Shown here: positions 1 through 8,606 of the stretch, piece by piece
Layout: each line of letters opens with the position of its first letter
Numbering within the stretch: position 1 is the stretch's first letter
NCBI GenBank assembly: GCA_031273455.1
Contig: JAISRZ010000089.1
Coordinates: forward strand, 1 to 64,000
Direction: 5' to 3'
From: Deltaproteobacteria bacterium
GTDB lineage: Bacteria; Desulfobacterota; Desulfarculia; Adiutricales; Adiutricaceae
Length of the DNA stretch: 64,000 bases
Position numbers and translations under genes: made by a program
The notes under the pieces: model-generated
What the model was told of the DNA's origin: nothing
What the model saw: the letters and a program-made list of their open reading frames with translations, nothing else
The model's database searches: none

Positions 1-1
1 G

Positions 2-409
2 GCGGACGCTCTTTTTCCGAGAAAACGCGCTGATAGAGAGGAGTGGTCTGACTTTTGGCATCATAAAATTAAATACTCAAATAACGGCGTTGATTTATTG
101 ATTGACGATATAAAAGTTAGAAAAAAAATATTAAAAACATCAAAAGAAGAAGTTGAAAAAGTTCTTGTTTACCTCAACAACCAAAAGGATAGAACCCATT
201 ACCGCCGAGAAAGGACAAATAATCGCCCGATTGGTAGTGGCGTTACTGAGGCGGCTTGTAAAACGCTTATAAAACAGCGCATGTGTGGATCAGGCATGAG
301 GTGGAAGCAAGAAGGAGCCTCAAATATTATTGCGATTCGTTCACTCATCCTTTCAAAAAACAGATGGACTCAATTTTGGGATCACTATATGCGTCATGGA
401 GGCTTTTAA
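2..409 (+). CDS. ISKra4-like transposase, C-terminal part (cut by window edge)
   Basis: The reading frame is already open at base 2, so the gene starts before the window; 135 codons plus stop are visible. The motif IGSGVTEAACK followed by a GSGMRW stretch is typical of the C-terminal region of ISKra4-type DDE transposases, where it lies near the catalytic glutamate, and the protein ends soon after as those enzymes do. The function would be cut-and-paste or copy movement of its own element. No inverted repeat could be identified after the stop, so whether the element is intact is unknown. The family call rests on motif memory; the exact IS is not determined. Confidence 0.7.
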   Translation, partial: ADALFPRKRADREEWSDFWHHKIKYSNNGVDLLIDDIKVRKKILKTSKEEVEKVLVYLNNQKDRTHYRRERTNNRPIGSGVTEAACKTLIKQRMCGSGMRWKQEGASNIIAIRSLILSKNRWTQFWDHYMRHGGF

Positions 410-950
410 AAATATCAATTACTTGATTGATGTTTACAGTATTTTGATGACCAACCCTCTCGAAATTGATAACGATGACGCCTATCCCCACCCTACGCCA
501 CAACGACCTCGTCAATAAGCGCTCTGTTTTACATTGGTACCTGATACATTTCTAAATTTTGATAACTTTTTTCAACGTGTGGCGATAGCCTTAAATCGCG
601 GATCAATTTTGGGCTTATTATAACGCTGATATACTTGAGCGTTTGTGACTATTCAGGTGGGTGGACGTGGAGATTTAAGGGCCAGCCATATTGGCGTCAG
701 ATTATTTTAAATTTGCCAGTCTTTATACTTAATTTTATAATCAAAAATGTTGTTTTATAGTTTTAAAACTTTGCTAATAATAAGCTTTAATTTTTTTTCC
801 CTAAAACAGTCTAATAAAATCTTTTTGATAGACCTCTAAATAAATTTGGGGCTTTAAACGTCAGAGCCAAGCTCAGAACCTAGTTCAGAGCCTCAGCCTA
901 ACTCGGATCTCTAGGGTGGTGATTAGTTCCGAACTAAAAGCGGTGCCCTA
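410..950. other. AT-rich spacer without a convincing gene
   Basis: Short open frames occur here but none carries a recognisable motif or a good ribosome binding site. The composition is close to that of the other decayed spacers in the window. I see no RNA gene or terminator in it. Confidence 0.5.
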
Positions 951-1048
951 GCGGATCGCCTTGGACAAGAAAAGGCCAAAAGCCTTGATTTTACAAGGTT
1001 TTTGGCCTTTAACGTACTTCTTTGGAATATGCGCTAGTAGTCCCAAGG
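951..1048 (-). repeat. Duplicate of the tRNA-Glu 3' end and its terminator
   Basis: About 98 bases match 10193-10291 with roughly ten differences. The copy includes the last 10 or so bases of a tRNA-Glu, with the encoded CCA changed to CTA, followed on the minus strand by the same spacer and the same terminator-like hairpin. The match stops abruptly inside the tRNA acceptor/T arm. It is a tRNA relic, not a working tRNA, and may mark the far end of an inserted segment. Confidence 0.75.
971..1010 (-). terminator. Relic intrinsic terminator of the duplicated tRNA end
   Basis: An inverted repeat (aaaggccaaaagcc with ggtttttggccttt) matches the hairpin found behind the intact tRNA-Glu at 10214-10253. 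No gene is left upstream on the minus strand for it to serve. Confidence 0.5.
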
Positions 1049-2011
1049 TCTACCATGTTTAAAGATATCATCCTGAAATTCTTAAATAATTTTTGTTTGC
1101 GAAATTATTATACCATCAAAAATACCGACAAAATATTTTTACTTTGGGTTTGATATCCTCGGAAAAATACCCTCGAAATACCTCTATCTTAAAAAAAAGA
1201 GAGTTTAACGCCACACCCTTCTCTATAAAGAGGAATTTTAAATAAGAGTCCTACTAAGATCAAGACTTTTTTCTTTCCAGGTAACAAATTGAAATTATTA
1301 GAAAAATCGGTTTGTTGAACGGCACCTCCACCAGTATTTACGGTCATGAGCCTTTAACCATATCTGGCTGCCCTTGACTATCACTCCTCTTTACAGGGAG
1401 GGAAAGGAGAACTCATTTTAACTTCTCTACGGCATGGTCAGCTATTCCCGCCATATTCCGACCATATTCCGACCATTTTCGTTATATAAATAAGCCAACA
1501 CTTTGAATTTATTAAAGATCTTTTTTTTAGCCAGTAGTACCATTTTTTTTGGAACTCACTTGTAATCCGACTTGCCAGTGATTTAGGCTTATTTAAATCT
1601 CTCAAAGTTGCCAGAAAGTACAACTTGCTACCCAAGAACAATATATAAAGATTTTATTCAGAATGCTGGCCATATTAATATTTCTGATGACAATATAACT
1701 GTTAAATTAAAAAAGAAGAGTGGAATGCCAATTTTAATGAATGTTAATTGATTAAAATCAAATTTTTCATATGAATGGTTGGGTAACAAACATTTATCGT
1801 TTGAAATATCAACCACTTTATGATTATTATTTATTTTTTATCAACAATAAACAGTTTATATCTGAATTAATATCCGTGGCTGAAGTGGTGGTTGCAATGG
1901 TGGCTTGAGTGGGCCACCGCTTTAAGTCAAAACTTTTTCACCATGAAAATCTGTGATAAGTGAACCCATAATTCTTGTTTGGATACCAAAAAGGAGTGAG
2001 TTGAGAGTTGA
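1049..2011. other. AT-rich decayed spacer left of the ISAs1 element
   Basis: No intact gene is supported. Long A/T runs and short frames dominate. One protein-like stretch, described separately at 1641-1823, looks like a relic. The segment stops at the left inverted repeat of the ISAs1 element. Confidence 0.5.
1641..1823 (+). pseudogene. Possible relic of a DDE transposase C-terminus
   Basis: Reading 1662 onward gives NAGHINISDDNITVKLK, then one in-frame stop at 1749, then EWLGNKHLSFEIS before a second stop. The pattern of a short beta-rich segment ending in W-x-G-x-x-x-L-x-F-E resembles the C-terminal end of some DDE transposases of large unclassified families. There is no start codon and nothing upstream in the same frame. 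This is a weak call; it could be chance. Confidence 0.25.
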
Positions 2012-2030
2012 CAGGGCAAAATCATTAAAA
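2012..2030 (+). repeat. Left terminal inverted repeat of the ISAs1 element
   Basis: Nineteen bases, identical to the reverse complement of 3851-3869. Identity ends directly after base 2030. Confidence 0.9.
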
Positions 2031-2584
2031 ATTTGCGATACGTATAATAAAAATATATTGCTATGTTTTAAAATATTTATTGGAATAAATTTGTTTTTTG
2101 ATTCATTGATGTTTGTTAATAAGGCATTTATATAATACATATTGACAATTTTATGCCGATAAATCATTTTAAATTTTTATTTTAAATTGTTAAATTGCCA
2201 TAATTAGATGCTAAAATAAGCTGCCATATATATTTTACATTTTTTACGATAATTATCAGCAATTGGTTGATAAACAATCTTTAGGATGTTTAAATTTTAA
2301 TAAATACAATAAAATTCGTATTTTATGATTTTTAGCATGTTATAAACATTAATTAATTGTTCTAATCATTTATTATAATATTTAAACATATTAAAACGAC
2401 ATATTTATTATAAAAAATAAACGATAGATATTTTTAAACTATACACATTTTTTGGCGGGAATAATTTTTAGATTTATTTATCAATACAAGTATATATAAC
2501 TTAATTTAATGTATAGGTATTGTTTTTGACTTTATTATATTGATTTGTTTTAATTAGGAATCTCTATTCTTATGAGGTTCTCTT

Positions 2585-3802
2585 ATGAACAACTGGATAG
2601 ATCAATTACAGGATTTCTGTGGCTCTCTCACCGATATGCGGATCAGTCGGCATAAAATTCACCCTTTGCAGTCTACTGTTTTTCTTTTTTTGGTGGCGAT
2701 GCTTAGTGGTTTAACAGGGTGGTTATATATAATTGATTGGGCTTCCCAACCGGTTGTTTTAAAATGGTTAAGAAACTTTTACCCTTATGAGCATGGGATC
2801 CCTAGCGTCTCAACGTTAGCCAGGGTAATCAGTTCCCTTGATATAGATGAATTGGACAATGCGTTCAATAAATTAAACTTTCATTTACTTCAAGAACAAT
2901 TTACTGATGAACTTACCAACTACAATACACTTCAGGCAATTGCGATTGACGGAAAAACCAACAGAGGTGCTATTATTGGTGGAAAAAAGTCAAAGATTCA
3001 TATTGTTAATGCAATTATGTCTTATTTTGTTGTTGGACAAATAAAAGTTGAAGAAAAATCTAATGAAATAACAGCTATTCCTGTGATGCTAAAAAAACTG
3101 GCTTCATCGAATTTACTTGCTAACGCGACTGTCACTATTGACGCTATGGGCTGCCAAAAAGAGATTGCAAAAAACATTGCAAACGAAAATGCGTATTACC
3201 TCATTAACCTTAAAGACAATCAGAAAACAATGGCCAACGAGGTGGAATTATTTTTCGATGAGTTAGCGCGGAATAATAATAGCTTAGGTGTTAAAATGCG
3301 AACTGATGAATATGGACCAGAAAAAAACCATGGCCGAATTTCACGTTGGAAGGTAACCCAAGCGGAAATTGACTTCGAATGGGTACCTTCAGCGTCTAAA
3401 TGGGAAGGAATAAAGACATTGATTAAAGTTGAAAGAGAAACGTATTCTGGAAATAAATTTGAAAAACGTTCTTTTGAAACGCATTGTTATATATCTAATC
3501 ATCAGATAAATCAAGAACTAGGATATATTATTAGAAAGCATTGGAATGTCGAAACGTTACATTATTACCTTGATGTAACATTTAAAGAGGATGTGTGTCG
3601 GATTAGAAGAGGAAATAGTTCAGAAATTTTTTCTTTATTTAGAAAAATAGCATTTAATATTCTTTATAAAGCACATAAGAAGGCAAATATGAGTATGATT
3701 AGAGTAATAACCAAATTTAATCGTGACCCTATGGCCTTTGGACCGACACTTGGGTTAGTGCCTAACCAGCCCGAATGTCAATTATTATCTGAGGCTGCTT
3801 AA
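2585..3802 (+). CDS. ISAs1 family transposase
   Basis: A 405-residue DDE transposase of normal family length. The three acidic catalytic positions are visible: D122 in AIDGKT, D186 in TIDAMG with the usual Q following, and E323 in HWNVE followed by LHYYLDVTFKED. The first 80 residues match the N-terminal DUF4372/transposase-associated region of the family (short helices, RISRHKIHP). ATG at 2585 follows GAGGT about eight bases upstream. The gene is intact with no stop or frameshift, so the element may still be active. Its AT-rich codon use differs from the chromosomal genes to the right, which fits recent acquisition. Confidence 0.93.
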   Translation: MNNWIDQLQDFCGSLTDMRISRHKIHPLQSTVFLFLVAMLSGLTGWLYIIDWASQPVVLKWLRNFYPYEHGIPSVSTLARVISSLDIDELDNAFNKLNFHLLQEQFTDELTNYNTLQAIAIDGKTNRGAIIGGKKSKIHIVNAIMSYFVVGQIKVEEKSNEITAIPVMLKKLASSNLLANATVTIDAMGCQKEIAKNIANENAYYLINLKDNQKTMANEVELFFDELARNNNSLGVKMRTDEYGPEKNHGRISRWKVTQAEIDFEWVPSASKWEGIKTLIKVERETYSGNKFEKRSFETHCYISNHQINQELGYIIRKHWNVETLHYYLDVTFKEDVCRIRRGNSSEIFSLFRKIAFNILYKAHKKANMSMIRVITKFNRDPMAFGPTLGLVPNQPECQLLSEAA

Positions 3803-3850
3803 GACACCAGATGTTGTAAGGCAGCAAAATCCATGCCATATATTTGGGGA

Positions 3851-3869
3851 TTTTAATGATTTTGCCCTG
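3851..3869 (-). repeat. Right terminal inverted repeat of the ISAs1 element
   Basis: Perfect 19-base complement of the left end, 48 bases past the transposase stop codon. Confidence 0.9.
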
Positions 3870-3882
3870 GAGAGTAGTTGAG

Positions 3883-3911
3883 TTGACTTCTGCCCTGGGA
3901 AATTGTAGCAT
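3883..3911 (+). promoter_or_regulatory. Candidate sigma-70 promoter of the vapBC-like pair
   Basis: TTGACT at 3883-3888 and TAGCAT at 3906-3911 are separated by exactly 17 bases. The -35 box is 13 bases outside the IS end, so the pair has its own promoter. An AGGAGG ribosome site follows at 3928-3933, seven bases before the ATG at 3941. Confidence 0.5.
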
Positions 3912-3940
3912 AGAAAAGTAAGCAGTTAGGAGGTTTATCC

Positions 3941-4171
3941 ATGACCACTATCACAAAGACCATTGACATACCAGCTGACAGGATCTTGAAGCTGGAGGTT
4001 GATTTGCCTGACAGTCTTCCGCCAGGTAAAGCGGAACTCAGCTTGAGCATCACTCCCGAGTCGGTTCCTCAAGATAAAAGTTTATTTTTATCATTCTGTG
4101 GGTTCTTAAAAGACAGCGATACTTTCTCAGGAGATCCTGTCGAAATTCAACGGAAAATGCGGGATGAGTAG
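3941..4171 (+). CDS. VapB-like antitoxin
   Basis: A 76-residue protein directly upstream of a PIN-domain toxin and overlapping it by eight bases, the usual order and coupling of type II antitoxin-toxin pairs. The first 45 residues form a beta-rich segment (TITKTIDIPADR, LEVDLPDSLPPG) that looks like a DNA-binding or dimerising swapped-hairpin type fold; the rest, with FLKDSDTFSGDP, is the likely toxin-binding tail. Such proteins neutralise the nuclease and repress their own promoter. The start is supported by a strong AGGAGG site. The exact antitoxin family is not certain, and the role is inferred mostly from the neighbour. Confidence 0.75.
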   Translation: MTTITKTIDIPADRILKLEVDLPDSLPPGKAELSLSITPESVPQDKSLFLSFCGFLKDSDTFSGDPVEIQRKMRDE

Positions 4172-4544
4172 ATTATTGTTTGACACTAACATTCTCATTG
4201 ATTATTTAAAAAATTGCCAATCGATCGATTATATTAATTCTTTTATTAATAACGACCTTTTTATTAGTTATATTACTAAAATGGAGCTTTTAGCACATTC
4301 TTCTTTATCTGAAGAAGAAAAATCAGGAATACAAATTTTTTTAACAAGTTTAAATATTATTCCTATGAATGAAAAGATTGAGAGAATTGCTATTGACTTA
4401 AGGATGGCAACTACATTAAAACTGCCCGATGCCATTATCGTAGCTACTGCTTTGGTTATTGATGCCACTATTTTAACTAGGGACAAACGGCTATTGGCTC
4501 TAAAATGGCCAGGATTGGTGGTTCGTTCTCCTTATCTTCAATAA
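4164..4544 (+). CDS. PIN-domain toxin, VapC-like ribonuclease
   Basis: A 126-residue PIN domain covering the whole protein. The four acidic metal-binding residues are visible: D7 in LLFDTNILID, E41 in KMELL, D89 in LPDAIIVATAL and D107 in LTRDKR. VapC toxins are magnesium-dependent RNases that cut tRNA or rRNA and stop growth when the antitoxin is lost. Start ATG at 4164 lies inside the end of the antitoxin gene, so translation is coupled. A clear terminator follows. All catalytic residues are present, so the toxin should be active. Confidence 0.88.
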   Translation: MSRLLFDTNILIDYLKNCQSIDYINSFINNDLFISYITKMELLAHSSLSEEEKSGIQIFLTSLNIIPMNEKIERIAIDLRMATTLKLPDAIIVATALVIDATILTRDKRLLALKWPGLVVRSPYLQ

Positions 4545-4578
4545 GCCTTAGTTATTCTTTTTTTTCCCTTATCCAACA

Positions 4579-4615
4579 GAAACCATCGGATATGTTCCGA
4601 TGGTTTCTTTGTTTT
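4579..4615 (+). terminator. Intrinsic terminator after the vapBC-like pair
   Basis: A perfect 12-bp stem (GAAACCATCGGA with TCCGATGGTTTC), a five-base loop and a T-rich tail (tttgtttt). Confidence 0.88.
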
Positions 4616-4705
4616 CAATGAATTTAATAGGGTAGTTATTTATACTATGACGTATAATGATTAAACATGACAGATTAATTTCATCATATATAAGGAGACT
4701 TCAAA

Positions 4706-4810
4706 ATGAATCCTTTTGACCATCAACTTTCCGAAGCCAAACCTGTCCTAGCCTCAAAAAACACAGAAAATAGACAACCAACCATCGAGTTCCGCCTGAA
4801 ACGCCCGTGA
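4706..4810 (+). CDS. Short ORF leading into the chimeric TonB gene
   Basis: A 34-codon frame with a good AAGGAG site eight bases upstream of its ATG. Its stop TGA (4808-4810) overlaps the GTG at 4807 of the next frame. It probably represents the true N-terminus of the gene whose next part continues in another frame, meaning a frameshift, or it is a translationally coupled leader. No family recognised. Confidence 0.35.
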   Translation: MNPFDHQLSEAKPVLASKNTENRQPTIEFRLKRP

Positions 4811-6642
4811 CTGCTGACAATCTTGACCTGGAAGTCGATTCCCTAGGCCAAACACTTTTCGGGGAAATCTCCAAAGAAGCCCAAGTGGTCTGGAACAAGG
4901 TCTTTGCTGGTAAAACCGAGGTTAGTCACAAAGCCTTATCGCCTTTGAAGGCCATGAGGCAGAAGCTTTCGGGTCTTTCCTTCGTGGAGCCGAAAGTGGC
5001 TCCAATCGCCGATCTTATTGAATCGGCAGTTTCAAGTGTTCCCAAACGAGGTCTTATCAGCGGTCAACCACTACTGACCATCCAAGGTCTGGTTTCTGTC
5101 CTGAAAGATCCCGCGCTTCTGCGCGAGTATCATAGCGATGGCTGGCGGAATAACGATAAAGCTGATAAGAAGAATTTTTCTGGCCGCTGGACTTATTCCT
5201 TTACTGATCAATTCCAGGCCAGTTTAAACGTTAGAGCTTATAACGGCTCCTGGGAGGCTCCGGGCAATATCTCTCATCTGCACCGAAATATAAAAGACTC
5301 GGTCACTGACGGGTCCGGTCAAGGCGGGGCTGGTTATAGGGATCGTTATGATGTTCGGCTCTGGGCTAACTATTTTATTAACGATGAGTCGCAGCTAACA
5401 TTTTATATCTACGGCACCTCCATGGAAACTTCCCGCTTTGAAATAAACGATGATCCAGCCGCCTGGGGTCGCTACAGTGGATCAGACGATTATAGCCGCC
5501 ATAAGTCATGGGGCACCGGCTTAACTTACAACTATAAAGGCCAGATTAATGGTCATGATTCCACGGCCACATTAGGCTTTACCTACGCCTACGAAAAAGA
5601 AGACCCAAGAATTCTCTACAGCTATATTCAAGGACAGGGCCGAAATAGAGGCCCAATGAATTGCAATCGGTACTGCGAAAAGCTAAGCATTAATAACCCG
5701 GCTGTCCTCGGGGAAGTGACTTATCAGATTAATGAATACTTTAATTACCGTCTTGGCACTCGTTATGATTGGGTTTACGGTAAATACTTAAGTTTAAGGC
5801 CAAATAGCAAAGAAATTAGATCAAAGACTTATGGTTTTTTGAGCCCGAAAACCGGTATTTTGTTTACGCCTAACGATCGAGTTAAGGTTTACGCGAACTA
5901 TGGCCGCGGTTTTTCCTTACCTGATATGAATACCAACACTAGTGGCTCTGGTTTTTATCAAAATAACGGTTTTAATTTAAAAGTTAGAGATCAGTATGAG
6001 CTGGGCGCGCGAGCGTCGGTCACGGATTGGTTAGACTTAGAACTGGCTTTATTTAAGATCTTTACAAAAAACGATACTGTTTATGATGAAACAGAGAACA
6101 AAGTAGTTCCTTCCGGTAAAACTGAAAGGCAAGGAGTCGAGTTTGGCTCGAGTTTAAAACCATCTCCGCACTTTACCCTTAATATGAATTATAGTTATAC
6201 TGGCGCGAAATACAAAAGCTTCATTGACACAGGTAATCACGCCATTATGGACGGTCGGAAGATGACCAACGTTCCGGCCCACATGTTAAACGTGGACTTA
6301 TTAATCCATCCCGAGAACTATCCCTTTGGGGCTAGAATTTCCTTCCACGGTGAGTATGACCGCTTCGCTTCCAACTACCCGAGGGTCAACAATCTAGGAA
6401 ATCCCATAGCGAACCCGGTTCGAAAAACGCCCAACTATGAAATTGTTGACCTTTTATTTTATTACAACATAAATGAGAATTATAAGCTCCTTTTTAACGT
6501 TAACAATCTTTTTGATAAAGAATATTGGACTGGTTTAAGCCACAACCTGCCTAACGCCACTACGGGCGATTGGGTCGGTCAGCATCGTCCGCCCAGAACT
6601 TTTTCCCTAACCTTGGAAATGAACTGGGACAAAACTGACTAG
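4807..6642 (+). pseudogene. Chimera: unknown N-terminus joined to TonB-dependent receptor barrel
   Basis: The frame encodes 611 residues. Residues 1 to about 109 are a soluble helical segment that ends near SVLKDPALLREY and shows no signal peptide. From about HSDGWRNN on, the protein is the C-terminal beta-barrel half of a TonB-dependent outer-membrane receptor: repeated amphipathic strands, YANYGRGFS, QYELGARA, GKTERQGVEF, a VNNLFDKEYW segment and a terminal strand ending LTLEMNW. The plug domain, TonB box and signal sequence are missing, so it cannot work as a receptor in this form. It is homologous to the truncated barrel at 43334-44178. Most likely a recombination product that happens to stay in frame; expression as a new protein cannot be excluded. 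The N-terminal piece is not recognised with confidence. Confidence 0.75.
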
Positions 6643-6746
6643 CTTTATCTAGCTTAAGCCCCATCTTCTTAACCACATCATTCGCGGGGAAGGCCAGGGT
6701 CTGGTCTTCCCCTTCTGTTCTTCTTTTCGGCGTCCCTTCGCCTTCT

Positions 6747-7620
6747 TTATACCTTAACTAGCCCATAATAAACCGTCCGCAAAACCCCTAAAGGCTTATT
6801 TGGCGGTTCATTGTTTGTAAGGCCCTTAAGGGCATTACGCTCAACTTTACCGTAAAACATACCAGTCAGCGGATATGTTTCATGAGTCGGGGGTGAAGCC
6901 TTGCTGGCGTAATGAAGGGTAGGACTATTTTTTTTTCCATCCTTAACTTCCTCAAACTCCGCGTCCACCACGTTATCGTCCGAGGCTGTCGGTCCAGCTT
7001 GACCTTCGCCAGGTCCGCCGCCGCCATAGGTCTGGCCTTGGGTTTGCCGCTGGTTCAGGCTAGCTTGGGCGTATATCCGCTCGACTAGTTTGTGGCTGGC
7101 TCGGGTTAAGCTATTGGTCTTGGCCTCGAAGGTGGCTTTGTCCCTATTGTCCAAAACGGCCTTTAGATCGGCCACCGCTGACTCCACTTGGCTCCGGGTG
7201 TTCGGATCGACCTTATGCTCAGTTCGCTTAGGTTCTTTTCAACGCTGTAGATGAGTCTATCGGCCTTGTTCTTCAGCTCGACCAGTTACTTCCGAGCCTT
7301 GTCCTCATCCGCGTGGATCTCGGCGTCCTTAATGAGGCGCAGGATCTCTTCTTCGCTTAAACCACTAGAGGGCGTGATCTGGATGGACTGCTCTTTCCCG
7401 GTTCCTAAGTCCTTAGCCGAGACATGGACAATGTCGTTGGCGTCAAAGTCAAAGGTAACCTCAATCTGAGGCGCGCCCCGGGGAGCCTGAGGAATGTCCT
7501 CTAGCTCAAAGCGGCCCAAGGTCTTATTTCCGCTGGCCATTTCCCGCTCGCTTTGGAGAACGTGGATGGAAACATCCTAGGCCACCACGCGCTCATCCTT
7601 AATACTCCTTAACTTCTTGG
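6747..7620 (-). pseudogene. dnaK: dnaK relic (substrate-binding and C-terminal part)
   Basis: Read on the minus strand, the segment gives [22 protein letters not shown], the beta-domain stretch [19 protein letters not shown], then the helical lid LKNKADRLIYSVEKNL and the acidic end VVDAEFEEVKDGK. All are hallmark pieces of DnaK/Hsp70 residues from roughly 400 to the C-terminus. It is broken by TAG near 7577, TAA near 7269 and a one-base loss near 7210. After the normal DnaK end (about 6933) the frame runs on into unrelated sequence. The ATPase domain is absent. A working dnaK must exist elsewhere; this is a decaying partial copy. Confidence 0.88.
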
Positions 7621-7800
7621 GAATCGATATGAAAAATCAGATCTAAGCTTTGGCCGTAAAAATAGTTGAAAAATATATTTAATTATGGAATATTTATTAT
7701 GAGCAAATGGGTAGTTTTTGGCCTTTCGAACAGGCTTTTAGTCTCTTCGTCTGTAGGTGATTAGTTAAGGTTCCTAGGGCTTAATGGAGGGAGAATAACT

Positions 7801-7980
7801 TTAAAAGAATTACCTTTAAGCCGCCGGTCTTTCAAGGAAATATTAGACGATAACCTTTTATTGGATACGCGGACAAAACCAGATACGTCTATGAGACGCT
7901 TAAAAGCCCCTAGAGATGTTATTTTTTGTTCCGTCCCTGGCGTTTCGGCAAAATTCTTCTTTTAAGCGTCTTTCGCGATA
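7801..7980 (+). pseudogene. Relic of an AAA-ATPase-like protein (N-terminus)
   Basis: Frame one gives LKELPLSRRSFKEILDDNLL, then after a one-base shift near 7874 KTRYVYETLK, a TAG stop and YFLFRPWRFGKILLLSVF. This matches the start and the degenerate Walker A region (R-P-x-R-F-G-K) of the PF09820-type AAA-ATPase-like family, as seen in the longer copy at 14020-15219. Only about 60 codons remain. Confidence 0.7.
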
Positions 7981-8132
7981 TAGCTCCTTATTTAATATGA
8001 AACATCCGAAATTCGTGGTAACATAAAGGATTATAGTAAATAGCTAAAGCGTATAAATTACTTATAATTGAATGTATGTTTCATGAGTCGTTGGGCGAAA
8101 CTAGCTGGTTCATAGCTGGTTCATGAGGGTTT

Positions 8133-8361
8133 AGGATAGCCCCCTAAACTAAAATATGGCTCATCCTTATTTTAGGATCGCCCTCTAAACTAAAATATGG
8201 CTCATCCTTATTTTAGGATCGCCCTCTAAACTAAAATATGGCTCATCCTTATTTTAGGATCGCCCTCTAAACTAAAATATGGCTCATCCTTATTTTAGGA
8301 TAGCCCCCTAAACTAAAATATGGCTCATCCTTATTTTAGGATAGCCCTCTAAACTAAAAAA
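8133..8361. repeat. 41-bp direct tandem repeat, about 5.6 copies
   Basis: Units start at 8133, 8174, 8215, 8256, 8297 and 8338, exactly 41 bases apart, and differ at only one or two positions (tagcccc versus tcgccct). Each unit contains an inverted repeat CTAAAATA...TATTTTAG with an 11-base loop. No spacers separate the units and no gene reads through them. It lies about 250 bases before the Fic gene. Confidence 0.95.
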
Positions 8362-8606
8362 TGTTCAGCTTTTTTGCTTTGTGTCTGAACTAACATCTCG
8401 AAACTTCTTCTTTTGGGCGATGGCCTCTCAGCGACCTTTTTAAGGGGAGTTCGTGGATATATAGCAAAAATTTCATTATATATTTTTTTTATTTTTGCGT
8501 TTATTGCTAAACTATATGAACCATTGTATTTTAAATAATTTTTAGCAAAAACTTTAATTTTAATATACATAATTAATATATATTTTTTGCCTTTATAATA
8601 TACTTA

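Larger units (their letters stand above)
2012..3869 (+). mobile_element. ISAs1-family insertion sequence, apparently complete
   Basis: The element is bounded by perfect 19-bp inverted repeats (CAGGGCAAAATCATTAAAA at 2012-2030 and its reverse complement at 3851-3869) and carries one intact transposase gene. At 1858 bp it is longer than usual for the family because about 550 AT-rich bases lie between the left repeat and the transposase start. The two flanks share only GAGAGT (2003-2008 and 3870-3875), so no clean target duplication is visible. The end sequence matches what I remember of ISAs1 ends. Confidence 0.85.

Noticed and set aside
1438-1641. 67-residue minus-strand frame
   Set aside because: No motif or ribosome site; it lies in AT-rich decayed sequence.
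1922-2167. Small minus-strand frame crossing the left end of the ISAs1 element
   Set aside because: It spans the inverted repeat border and has AT-biased, featureless composition.
8133-8361. CRISPR array
   Set aside because: The 41-base units abut directly with no variable spacers, and no cas gene is present.
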